A DNA stretch of 64,000 nt from the NCBI RefSeq assembly GCF_002067135.1, contig NZ_CP020105.1, forward strand, positions 3,906,001 to 3,970,000, in the 5' to 3' direction. The DNA comes from Spirosoma rigui. Lineage in GTDB: Bacteria > Bacteroidota > Bacteroidia > Cytophagales > Spirosomataceae. The notes under the pieces are model-generated. The model ran no database searches, was not told the origin of the DNA, and saw nothing but the letters and a program-made list of their open reading frames with translations. Within the stretch, counting starts at the first letter, position 1, and each line of letters begins with the position of its first letter. The translations under genes and the position numbers were made by a program. This document shows, in pieces, positions 35,748 to 43,517 of the stretch.

Positions 35748-36779
35748 TTAGTGGGCTATGGAAATTTGCAGGCTGTCCATCGTCGCCATGTCGTTCAGCA
35801 TAGCAACCGCAGCCTGCACGAGCGGGTAGGCAAGGGCACAGCCGGTACCTTCACCCAGCCGCAGGTCTAGTTGAAGTAAAGGTTTAACCTGCAAAAAGGC
35901 AAGCATCTGCTGGTGACCACGTTCGTCGGACAGATGGCAGAAGATACAATGGGTTAAAACGGCCGGATTGAGGGCGTGTGCCACCAGCAGAGCCGCCGTA
36001 GCAATGAATCCGTCGACCAGAATAATCATGCCGTTGTCCGCGGCCTGCAGCATTCCCCCCGCTATGGCGGCCAGTTCAAGACCACCCATAGCGGCCAGCA
36101 CGTCCAGCGGGTCCGTGAGGTGGCTGTACCGATCCGTAATCTCCTGCAGCAGGTCCAGCTTGCGGGCCAGCCCGGCATCGTCCAGCCCCGTACCGCGCCC
36201 AACGCATTCCACGAGTGGAAGGCCCGTTAGCCGGTGCATCAGCAGAGCCGCTGAAGACGTGTTGCCAATGCCCATTTCGCCGAAGCCCACAACGTTACAA
36301 TCGCGGTACTTAACACCGTTAACCAGCGTTTTTCCGGCATCCAGGGCCGCTTCGCACTCGTCGCTGGTCATGGCTGGTTCGTGCCGCATGTTGCGGGTAC
36401 CGGCCCGAATTTTGTACTTCACGAAGGAATCGGTGTTAGTCGAAAAGGTGCCTGCCACGCCAACATCACACACCAGTAGCTGTAAGCCATTCTGCTTACA
36501 GAAAATATTGATGGCGGCCCCGCCCGAGATGAAGTTGTTGACCATGCTGTAGGTCACAGCGGCCGGGTAAGCGCTTACACCTTCGGCGGTCAGTCCGTGG
36601 TCACCGGCAAAAACGACCAGGTGCGGATTAGTGAGTACCGGGATTTCGGTTTGCTGGATCAGGGCGATCTGAGTGGCCAGTGCTTCCAGATGACCCAGGG
36701 CACCCAGCGGTTTGGTTTTGTTGTCGATGCGTTGTTGAACGCGACGTTCAAGCGTACTGACGGGAGCAGATTCGTTCAT
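35748..36779 (-). CDS. cobT: Nicotinate-nucleotide-dimethylbenzimidazole phosphoribosyltransferase
   Basis: CobT makes alpha-ribazole phosphate from dimethylbenzimidazole and nicotinate mononucleotide. The 343-residue sequence has FAGDHGLTAEGVSAYP, GEMGIGNTSSAALL and the C-terminal LRLGEGTGCALAYPL with the catalytic Glu310. Length is normal. It is the first gene of a minus-strand cobT-cobS-cobC-DUF6580 group. I saw no cobalamin riboswitch upstream, where a truncated DUF421-like gene lies on the other strand. Confidence 0.95.
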   Translation of the reverse strand: MNESAPVSTLERRVQQRIDNKTKPLGALGHLEALATQIALIQQTEIPVLTNPHLVVFAGDHGLTAEGVSAYPAAVTYSMVNNFISGGAAINIFCKQNGLQLLVCDVGVAGTFSTNTDSFVKYKIRAGTRNMRHEPAMTSDECEAALDAGKTLVNGVKYRDCNVVGFGEMGIGNTSSAALLMHRLTGLPLVECVGRGTGLDDAGLARKLDLLQEITDRYSHLTDPLDVLAAMGGLELAAIAGGMLQAADNGMIILVDGFIATAALLVAHALNPAVLTHCIFCHLSDERGHQQMLAFLQVKPLLQLDLRLGEGTGCALAYPLVQAAVAMLNDMATMDSLQISIAH

Positions 36780-36865
36780 AAACTAATATATGCCTCAGGT
36801 ATCGGGATCAAATCAGGCCCAAAGGTCTGAAATGCGTTGTTAGAAACGGATAAATCACGACGAAA

Positions 36866-37117
36866 ATGGACAAATTGATGGAAGTCGACCGGGGCAAGAA
36901 GTTCATTTCCGGCACATCGATCGCGGAGATGATCATACGGGGTACCACCACGTACTGGTTCTGTTTTCTCTATACCCGGTTCTTTCGACGTAGTGCGGGT
37001 CAATTCAACATCAGCGACGTCCTCCTGATCAACCTGATAGCCAATGGTTCGCAAAATGCAGCGGCCAGTACGTACGAGTCGATAACGAAGGGGGCATACT
37101 GTACAATTCCCGCCTGA
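36866..37117 (+). pseudogene. Truncated DUF421 (YetF-like) membrane protein
   Basis: An 83-codon frame reads IAEMIIRGTTTYWFCFLYTR followed by SAGQFNISDVLLINLIANGS, then QNA, matching the first two thirds of the DUF421 N-terminal membrane domain (usual proteins are 150-240 residues). It stops at 37115-37117 just where the third segment should start, and the expected C-terminal domain is absent downstream. It is therefore probably a decaying gene, lying between the cobT start and the sdpR operators. Confidence 0.6.
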
Positions 37118-37160
37118 CGGACGCTGCCATTTGTCAGGATAAAAGACCACTCGTCAATAA

Positions 37161-37200
37161 TTAGATAGTTGTCTAATTACTTATTTAGACGTTTGTCTAA
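37161..37200 (+). promoter_or_regulatory. Tandem palindromic operators upstream of sdpR-like gene
   Basis: Two 16-base inverted repeats, TTAGATAGTTGTCTAA (37161-37176) and TTAGACGTTTGTCTAA (37185-37200), are 24 bases apart, about two helix turns, and end 18 bases before the start codon. ArsR-type repressors bind such sites; autoregulation by the following gene is the likely reading. Confidence 0.75.
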
Positions 37201-37218
37201 CAATTTTAGCTGCTGGTC

Positions 37219-37545
37219 ATGAATCAACTTTTCAAAGCCTTGAACGACAGCACCCGTCGGCAGATTCTGGACCTGCTGCGGGATGGGGATCTGAACGCGG
37301 GGGACATCGCCGACCGGTTCAATATGAGTAAGCCAAGTATATCCCACCACCTCGATCTGCTCCGGCAGGCGGGTCTGGTTGAATCGGTGAAGCAGGGCCA
37401 GTTCATTACGTATTCGCTCAACACAACCGTTCTGGACGATCTGCTGTCCTGGTTGATGAGTTTCCAGAAACCGGATACCAGTCCACCCCTAAAACCGGCC
37501 GATTCGGATACCGTCAAACAACCCGCCGGCAATTCCGCTCACTAA
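37219..37545 (+). CDS. ArsR-family autorepressor (SdpR-like)
   Basis: The 108-residue protein is a winged-helix repressor: LFKALNDSTRRQILDLLRDG, MSKPSISHHLDLLRQAGLV as recognition helix, and VKQGQFITYSLN as wing. No metal-binding Cys cluster is present, so it belongs with SdpR-like autorepressors instead of metal sensors. It is followed 21 bases later by an SdpI-like gene, and two matching palindromes precede it. Signal for release is unknown; in Bacillus SdpI sequesters SdpR at the membrane. Confidence 0.9.
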   Translation: MNQLFKALNDSTRRQILDLLRDGDLNAGDIADRFNMSKPSISHHLDLLRQAGLVESVKQGQFITYSLNTTVLDDLLSWLMSFQKPDTSPPLKPADSDTVKQPAGNSAH

Positions 37546-37566
37546 ACCCGATAACCCTTTCCCGAA

Positions 37567-38229
37567 ATGAAACCGATCAATACCTCCCGCGAAGCGCTGA
37601 TGATGACGCTCGTGCTGGCCCCGCTGCTTTATCTGGGTATCAGCTGGAACCAGTTGCCGACCACCATGGCGACCCAGTACGATTTGCAGGGCAACCCTAC
37701 CAGCTGGATGCCTAAAGAGACGACGGCAGTGTTCATTGGGGCGCTGTCGGTTTTGATGTATGTATTGCTGCGCTACCTGCCCCGCATCGATCCAACCGGC
37801 AATCCGCAACCGGGTACCTATCAGAAACTCCGGCTGGTGGTGACTGGCATGCTGGCCTGTACGCTGTGCTGGGTAATCTACGTCGCTGTTCATTCGGTCG
37901 GTCCGCGTCTGTCGGTCAATGTCTTGCTGGTCCTGATCAGCTTGCTGCTGGCTGGCATGGGGAACTACCTGACGACCGTAAAACCCAACTATTTTGTGGG
38001 ATTCCGCACCCCCTGGACTCTGCACAGCGATACCGTTTGGCGGCAAACCCACCAGTTAGGCGGCCGGATGCTGTTTGGGGGCGGGCTACTGGGGGTATTA
38101 CTCATCCTTCTGGTGCCTGCACCTTACCAGATGGGAACATTGATGGCCATTGTCCTGGTCACGACCATTAGCCCCCTCGTGTATTCCTACGTCTACTTCC
38201 GCCGGGAAAAAGCGCAACGAATAAATTAG
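37567..38229 (+). CDS. SdpI-like immunity/signalling membrane protein
   Basis: The 220-residue membrane protein has a DUF1648-type N-terminus (WNQLPTTMATQYDLQGNPTS, then WMPK) and the SdpI motif VGFRTPWTL followed by SDTVWRQTHQLGGRMLF. SdpI of Bacillus gives immunity to the SdpC toxin and binds the SdpR repressor. The same pair here, without any sdpA/B/C gene in view, suggests a toxin-sensing or envelope-stress module. It is 21 bases after the repressor gene. Confidence 0.88.
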   Translation: MKPINTSREALMMTLVLAPLLYLGISWNQLPTTMATQYDLQGNPTSWMPKETTAVFIGALSVLMYVLLRYLPRIDPTGNPQPGTYQKLRLVVTGMLACTLCWVIYVAVHSVGPRLSVNVLLVLISLLLAGMGNYLTTVKPNYFVGFRTPWTLHSDTVWRQTHQLGGRMLFGGGLLGVLLILLVPAPYQMGTLMAIVLVTTISPLVYSYVYFRREKAQRIN

Positions 38230-38251
38230 TAATGTTGTCAACTGTTCGCCC

Positions 38252-39247
38252 ATGCCTATACCTTACATCCTCGCCCGCTTTGCCAGCCTGTTGTTATTGC
38301 TATCACGTCCGGCGGCCGCGCAATCTGAAGAACCCATCCGGTACTCCGTAACAGTGCCCGCCGGGGTTAATCTGGTGCTCGACGGTACGCTGACCGTACC
38401 CGCAACGCTTACCCGGAAAGTGCCGGTTATGTTGCTGATTGCTGGATCGGGTCCCACCGATCGCGACGCGAACAGCGCTTATGGTCTTCGTACCGATGCG
38501 TTTAAAATGCTGGCCGACAGCCTGGCGCGAAGCGGCATTGCCGTGGCCCGCTACGATAAGCGTGGTTCGGGAACGAACCTGTCCGTCGTGCATACCGCCC
38601 TCAGGCCCGAGACAATGGTCTTTGATCACTACGTAGCAGACGCCGTGGGTATAATCCGGCAACTGCAAACCGATAAGCGATTTTCGGGCGTTTTTGTGGC
38701 TGGTCATTCGGAAGGATCGCTGGTGGGGATGCTGGCAGCCCGTCAGACCAGGGCTCAGGGGTTTGTATCGATTGCCGGAGCGGGGCGTAACATCGTCGAC
38801 GTCATGAAAGAACAGGGCCGGGCCGGCGGCAACCCCGCCCAGGTTCAGGCGGAAGTAGACGGGGTGCTCGATTCCCTGCGGGCCGGCCAGCGGGTTCACC
38901 CAAAAAATCCATTGCTGAAGGCGCAGCTTTCCCCGTCAACCCAGCCATTTCTGATCTCCTGGATGGCTTACGATCCAGCGGTGGCCCTGAAAGCTTATGA
39001 AGGCCCGGTGATAATCGTCCAGGGCCGAAAGGACCTGCAGGTTGCCCTTGCGGATGCGGAATCCCTGAAAGCAGCCCGACCTGATGCCCGACTGCTGCTA
39101 TTGGACTCTATGAACCATATACTCAAATCGGTGGAAGGAACCGACAGGAACGTCAATTTCGCTACTTACAAAGACCCGACTTTACCCCTCTGCCCGGGAC
39201 TGGTACCTGCCCTGGTGCAGTTTGTGACTAGCCAGGCCGCACGTTAG
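38252..39247 (+). CDS. Exported alpha/beta hydrolase
   Basis: The 331-residue protein has an N-terminal signal sequence ending RPAAAQ and a serine-hydrolase fold: LLIAGSGPTDRD as oxyanion region, ARYDKRGSG, the nucleophile elbow GHSEGS and a C-terminal His in SMNHILKS, with Asp in VQGRKDLQV. This resembles dienelactone-hydrolase-like or peptidase-like extracellular esterases of Bacteroidota. It lies 22 bases after the sdpI-like gene and may belong to that operon. Confidence 0.85.
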   Translation: MPIPYILARFASLLLLLSRPAAAQSEEPIRYSVTVPAGVNLVLDGTLTVPATLTRKVPVMLLIAGSGPTDRDANSAYGLRTDAFKMLADSLARSGIAVARYDKRGSGTNLSVVHTALRPETMVFDHYVADAVGIIRQLQTDKRFSGVFVAGHSEGSLVGMLAARQTRAQGFVSIAGAGRNIVDVMKEQGRAGGNPAQVQAEVDGVLDSLRAGQRVHPKNPLLKAQLSPSTQPFLISWMAYDPAVALKAYEGPVIIVQGRKDLQVALADAESLKAARPDARLLLLDSMNHILKSVEGTDRNVNFATYKDPTLPLCPGLVPALVQFVTSQAAR

Positions 39248-39885
39248 TTGGGAGAGTAATGCTGTAAATAAGTGATCATCCGCTCAAAATGAAGCTGTTC
39301 GTGGGGATTCTGGGTCTGCCGAATCAGCAGCTGCCGGTAACTGGCAACCAACTCATCGAACTGCGGATTTTGGTTCAGTCGAGCGGCAATAATTCCTTTA
39401 TAAAAGCGGTGAGCCTGGTTATAGACATACTGGCATGGCTCGTCGGGGCGCTGGTTCAGCAGCCGGTCCAGCGCGGGTAATGTCGTGGCCGACTCAAGAA
39501 AGTCGAATCCCTGTTGCACAAAGAATGCTTCTATTTGGTCGCAGGTCGCGTGCAACTCCTCGTCGGAATGGATCTTATACCGGAAATACTGTAATCCGTT
39601 GAACTTACCGATCGACAGGATGAGCGTATTGGCATCCGGGCGGTAGTCGGGGAGGTTATTCAAAAATTGTTGGGCGATTTGTTCAACCTGATTATTGCGG
39701 CAACCGAAGTTCACTTCCAGCATTGTTTCATCGCCGTAGAACGCTGGTGACAGGATCACGTTTTGAAAACCCAGATCGGTAAACCGGCGGTACTGCTTCC
39801 GTTCGGGCAATAGCGTATAGGCATGGCGTCCGAAGAAGGGCGTCAGGTACTGGTACAGGTTCGTTTCAAAGGGTGAGAGGGTCAT
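39244..39885 (-). CDS. Hypothetical protein
   Basis: A 213-residue soluble protein, rich in Gln, Phe and Tyr, without recognised motifs; the sequence begins MTLSPFETNLYQYLTPFFGR. It converges on the hydrolase gene with a four-base overlap of the ends. Composition and codon pattern look like a real gene; no function can be given. Confidence 0.7.
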   Translation of the reverse strand: MTLSPFETNLYQYLTPFFGRHAYTLLPERKQYRRFTDLGFQNVILSPAFYGDETMLEVNFGCRNNQVEQIAQQFLNNLPDYRPDANTLILSIGKFNGLQYFRYKIHSDEELHATCDQIEAFFVQQGFDFLESATTLPALDRLLNQRPDEPCQYVYNQAHRFYKGIIAARLNQNPQFDELVASYRQLLIRQTQNPHEQLHFERMITYLQHYSPN

Positions 39886-40056
39886 CGTTCTGGGGGCATG
39901 ACACCAATTCCGGTTGGGAAAGATGAGGGCATAACTAATTCTGGCCGAATAAGTTTGGTGGCGGGATCATAACCTTTTCGCGGAATACGGCTCGTATGAC
40001 GAACTAAACGGTAGGTTGAGTCGTTTATCTGGTGCGCTCTCTTGTAGCGTCGTTCT

Positions 40057-40427
40057 GGGGACGACCGGAATTGACAGCTTGCTGAGGTCGCGTGTAAGCA
40101 TGCCGGGAGTTGACGGTATTTCCCGCCCAAACAAATCGTCAAAACAATAACTGGCGAATATAACTACGCCATGGCTGCCTAATCCGGAGGATTAAGCAAT
40201 AGCCATTGTCTCCCCGGCCTACGTGCTGCTGGCTGGATCAGGAGGCATCGACTCGCAGCGCTGGCTCAGTTTATGGTGTTAACGGCTGAGCGAGACACAA
40301 GCACCTACGGATGATGGTTGGCCTGCCGCGAGCCTGCCTGAGTCCCGACAATCTCAATCGCGGCTAAGCATGTAGAAGGCACGACGGGTTCCTTGACTGG
40401 ACGAGAGTTCGAATCTCTCCGTCTCCA
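40057..40427 (+). ncRNA. ssrA: Transfer-messenger RNA (tmRNA)
   Basis: tmRNA rescues stalled ribosomes and tags the nascent chain for destruction. The 5' end GGGGACG pairs with CGTCTCC at 40420-40426, the D-like start reads GGGGACGACCGGAATTGACA, and the T arm is GAGAGTTCGAATCTCTC before the unpaired A at 40427; CCA is not encoded. The tag frame GGC-GAA-TAT-AAC-TAC-GCC-ATG-GCT-GCC-TAA (40153-40182) encodes GEYNYAMAA, close to the GE..YAMAA/YALAA tags of Bacteroidota. Resume codon GGC is inferred by analogy. The exact 5' end is inferred from the acceptor stem. Confidence 0.92.
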
Positions 40428-40428
40428 C

Positions 40429-40474
40429 AAAAGAAAAAGGGTTGTTTCTGAGAAGAAACGACCCTTTTTCTTTT
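40429..40474 (+). terminator. Intrinsic terminator of ssrA
   Basis: Immediately after the tmRNA, AAAAGAAAAAGGGTTGTTTC pairs with GAAACGACCCTTTTTCTTTT across a six-base loop (one G-U pair). A classic strong terminator. Confidence 0.92.
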
Positions 40475-41382
40475 GTAGCAACCAAAAAACTGGTGCCTGG
40501 CTAAGCCTCATGTTTCAACTATGCCGCCAGTGAGCGCTACGTGCTGGGACTAGGGACGTCTTTGACCAATGCCTTGGCTTATGTAATTCTGATAGTGCCC
40601 TGCTTCAACATTTAACGTTGACGAACCTGAATAAGAACGTTAGCGAGCGCGGCTCACGTTTCGGGCGAGACGTATGGTAGTTTGACGCCACTCATTAAAG
40701 TAGTCGATTTGACTGCGCCTTACATTGACATAAGCAACGTGGTCGTTTAGCGCAGCATCGAATCTGAAGGAAGCCGTAGATTTTGTTCACAATCATGCCC
40801 GGGCGGAACATTTATCGGCTATAGTAATAGATCGATGGCTTGGTAAAATAGGATATTTTCAAGGGGGTACCAGGGTGCGCGTTCGTAGAGTGGGGGATGC
40901 CGGGTAGCGGGCCGAACCCAGTCTTGCTTGTTTCCCGGTCAAACCGGACAGGAAGTGGCAGGAGCGTAAAAAACGGCATCGCCCGATCCATCCCGTGCGT
41001 ATATATGCCTGACAACGCTAAAAACTACAAAAATGAGTATCCGTCAGTTAGTACACTATGGCTATGGGTGTACTAAGTAAATATTACTAGGTAGTTGCTC
41101 GTAATTGCGTATAAATTGCGTTATTCACACCAGCTTGAGTAAATCATAGGGTAAAATATAAAAAATGTACAGCAGATTTTTGGTGCATTAAATAGGATAA
41201 AAATCCTGCAAACCGGCGAGACAAGTACATTTATATAATTTTACCTGGATACACTATGTACATACGTTCATCACTATACATTTGTATACTGAATAAATCA
41301 AAATATATAAATAGTGATTTAGAACTATTGCAAGTCTAGGCAGTTGATATTTCTTTTGTGAATTATTAAAATAATTAAGAAT
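40475..41382. other. Gene-poor region with AT-rich patch
   Basis: No recognisable gene for about 900 bases. The second half (about 41040-41380) is conspicuously AT-rich compared with its surroundings and is dense in short inverted or near-repeat words such as TGTACATACG and TATACATTTGTATAC. No tRNA, CRISPR or second copy of the ssrA 3' end was found. Confidence 0.5.
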
Positions 41383-41544
41383 ATGGCCAAGATAAGTTTG
41401 GAGGTACCCGACGATCTCCACCTGAAACTCAAACGAAAACAACTGGATCTGGAAGAAAACGGGGAGAAAGTGAACTTGAAGGATTTGTATAATGAGATTA
41501 TACGGAAAGGATTTGAGCTGGAAGAGAAAGCGAAAAAGAAGTAG
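41383..41544 (+). CDS. Small ribbon-helix-helix-like protein
   Basis: A 53-residue protein starting MAKISLEVPDDLHLKLKRKQ, where the first strand and the following two helices have the layout of a CopG/Arc-type ribbon-helix-helix DNA-binding protein, ending in a Lys-rich tail (EEKAKKK). It has no known partner gene beside it. It lies at the end of the AT-rich patch and is followed 20 bases later by a terminator hairpin. Such proteins serve as antitoxins or plasmid/phage repressors; the role here is unknown. Confidence 0.7.
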   Translation: MAKISLEVPDDLHLKLKRKQLDLEENGEKVNLKDLYNEIIRKGFELEEKAKKK

Positions 41545-41563
41545 CGTATATCCTATATCGATA

Positions 41564-41607
41564 GGGAGTAGTACTGCAACGGCGGTTGGCAGGTGCTACT
41601 CCTTTTT
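41564..41607 (+). terminator. Terminator after the small RHH-like gene
   Basis: GGAGTAGTACTGC pairs with GCAGGTGCTACTCC (one bulge, one G-U) and is followed by TTTTT. Confidence 0.8.
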
Positions 41608-41889
41608 GCTGAGCAGTCGGCCAGTGTGTCCCTGAGCATGGCTGTCAAAGGCCCACCGGTCTTCCAGTCCAACTGCCCCGGGCGGATGTGGACCGGCACA
41701 GCCTGCCAACGATCAACCAGCCACCGGGGCCCGGCAATCGCCCGGTGGTTTATCAATAAGTGTACCCTCTCCAGCGTTACAATACGCCCACAGGTTTATT
41801 TTTAGCTATAAAACCTGACCGCTTCCGGATACCTGCGCCGGCGCACCCCCGAAGCCGGGACAATTTCCGTCTATTTTTGTTATGCCTTC
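41608..41889. other. Intergenic, upstream of the AlbA_2 gene
   Basis: No gene is seen; only a promoter element near the end (listed separately). Confidence 0.4.
41872..41879 (+). promoter_or_regulatory. -7 element of the AlbA_2 gene
   Basis: TATTTTTG matches TAnnTTTG, 10 bases before the ATG at 41890; no -33 partner visible. Confidence 0.45.
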
Positions 41890-42516
41890 ATGACCCGTAA
41901 TCAACTCGATGACCTGATTGCACAGGGCGAAAGCGCCCGTCTTGAATTCAAGCGTTCCATTTCGGCAGCCCACCGCATTGCCCGCACCCTGGTGGCTTTT
42001 GCCAATACATCGGGCGGGAAGCTGCTGATCGGCGTAGCCGACGACGGTTCCATCACCGGCGTACCGTCGGAGAGCCGGGAAATTCACAAAATCGAAGAAG
42101 CAACAGATCGGCTGGCCGAACCGGCGCTGTCGGTTACGTACGAAACGCTGTCGCCCGATGGTCGGCTGGTGTTGATCATAACGGTCGAGGAAAGCCCCGA
42201 AAAGCCACACTACGCCATGGACGAAACGGGCAAACGGACGATCTACGTGCGGGCCAAGGATAAATCGGTGCCCACTAACAAACTGATTATCGCGTCGGGA
42301 GCCGCCGACGTCCCCCTGCTAAAGTCGCCCGTGGCCCGCACCTTGATCCAGTACCTGCGCCGAAACGACGACATCACGGCCGAGAAATACGGGAAACTCA
42401 TCAACGTATCGGCCTACCGGGCGGGTAAACTTCTCACCCAGTTCTCGGAACAGGGGTTGCTGCTGCTCATCAATAAATCGAGACCTGTGCGCTACGCCCT
42501 GAAACTGACCGAGTAA
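41890..42516 (+). CDS. AlbA_2 (Schlafen-like) domain protein
   Basis: The 208-residue protein opens with DLIAQGESARLEFKRSISAA and has VAFANTSGGKLLIGVADDG, the signature of the AlbA_2 / Schlafen divergent-AAA-like domain found in putative ATP-dependent or nucleic-acid-binding proteins. The C-terminal region (RTLIQYLRRNDDITAEKYGK) looks like a winged helix. Members appear as transcriptional regulators or defence proteins; no function can be chosen here. It is a single gene with its own promoter. Confidence 0.85.
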   Translation: MTRNQLDDLIAQGESARLEFKRSISAAHRIARTLVAFANTSGGKLLIGVADDGSITGVPSESREIHKIEEATDRLAEPALSVTYETLSPDGRLVLIITVEESPEKPHYAMDETGKRTIYVRAKDKSVPTNKLIIASGAADVPLLKSPVARTLIQYLRRNDDITAEKYGKLINVSAYRAGKLLTQFSEQGLLLLINKSRPVRYALKLTE

Positions 42517-42580
42517 ATTCAGGGTCGGTTAATTTTTGTCACATTGCCCGGTTTACGCCCCGATTTTGTCCATTCCTTAC

Positions 42581-42588
42581 GAACTTTG
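42581..42588 (+). promoter_or_regulatory. Possible -7 element of hemF
   Basis: GAACTTTG differs from TAnnTTTG at the first base and lies five bases before the ATG. Confidence 0.3.
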
Positions 42589-42593
42589 TACAC

Positions 42594-43514
42594 ATGACGA
42601 TTTCGCAGACCCCGCTTACCAAAGAAACCATCACTGACTTTTTCGCCGATCTGCAGGATCGTATCTGCCGGGCGCTGGAAGAAGCCGACGGCACCGGCAC
42701 ATTCCGGGAAGACGCCTGGCAGCGGCCGGGTGGGGGTGGGGGGCGTTCGCGCACGATGGCCGGGGGAACCGTTATAGAAAAAGGGGGCGTGGGCTACTCG
42801 GTGGTCCACGGCGAAGCCACGGAAGCGACGCTGCGGTCCCTCAACTTAACCGAACCCGCCGAGTTCTACGCAACGGGTGTATCCATCGTAATTCACCCGC
42901 GCAACCCTATGGTGCCCATCATTCACATGAACGTGCGCTATTTTGAGATGAGCACCGGCCACAACTGGTTCGGCGGGGGGATCGACCTGACGCCCCACTA
43001 CGTAGTGGCCGAGGATGCACGCTGGTTCCACCAGCACTTGAAAACCGTTTGTGACCGCCACGATCCAGCTTACCACCCAAAGTTCAAGCCCTGGGCCGAT
43101 GATTATTTTTTCATTCCCCACCGCCAGGAGACGCGGGGTATCGGGGGTATCTTCTTCGATTACCTGAAACCAACGTCCGACACCCACAAAGCCGAGCTGT
43201 TTGCTTTCGTTCAGGATGTGGGCAATGCTTTTGCGCCTATCTACACCCATTTCATGCACCAAAACCGCGACCTGCCGTTTGGGGAGCGGGAGAAAAACTG
43301 GCAGCTGCTGCGCCGGGGCCGCTACGTGGAGTTTAACCTGGTGTGGGACCGGGGTACCAAGTTCGGGCTGGAAACGAACGGCCGTACTGAGTCGATCCTG
43401 ATGAGCATGCCCCCGCAGGCAAACTGGATCTACGATTTTCGGCCCGAGCCCGGTAGCCCTGAGTCACAAACCCTGGACCATCTGAAAAAAGGAATAAACT
43501 GGATTCACGCCTAG
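42594..43514 (+). CDS. hemF: Coproporphyrinogen III oxidase, oxygen-dependent
   Basis: HemF turns coproporphyrinogen III into protoporphyrinogen IX. The 306-residue enzyme has the family run GGGRSRTMAGGTVIEKGGV, then HMNVRYFEM, WFGGGIDLTPHYV, FFIPHRQETRGIGGIFFDYL and RYVEFNLVWDRGTKFGLETN. The length is typical. It converges on menC with only three bases between the stop codons. The presence of an oxygen-dependent step fits an aerobic organism. Confidence 0.97.
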   Translation: MTISQTPLTKETITDFFADLQDRICRALEEADGTGTFREDAWQRPGGGGGRSRTMAGGTVIEKGGVGYSVVHGEATEATLRSLNLTEPAEFYATGVSIVIHPRNPMVPIIHMNVRYFEMSTGHNWFGGGIDLTPHYVVAEDARWFHQHLKTVCDRHDPAYHPKFKPWADDYFFIPHRQETRGIGGIFFDYLKPTSDTHKAELFAFVQDVGNAFAPIYTHFMHQNRDLPFGEREKNWQLLRRGRYVEFNLVWDRGTKFGLETNGRTESILMSMPPQANWIYDFRPEPGSPESQTLDHLKKGINWIHA

Positions 43515-43517
43515 CGT

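Noticed and set aside
36780..37160. Cobalamin riboswitch upstream of cobT
   Set aside because: No B12-box-like sequence (GCCACTG) or suitable fold was seen in the region; a truncated DUF421-like gene occupies it instead.
40305..40511. 68-codon minus-strand frame
   Set aside because: It lies inside the tmRNA and its terminator; its sequence is a by-product of that RNA gene.
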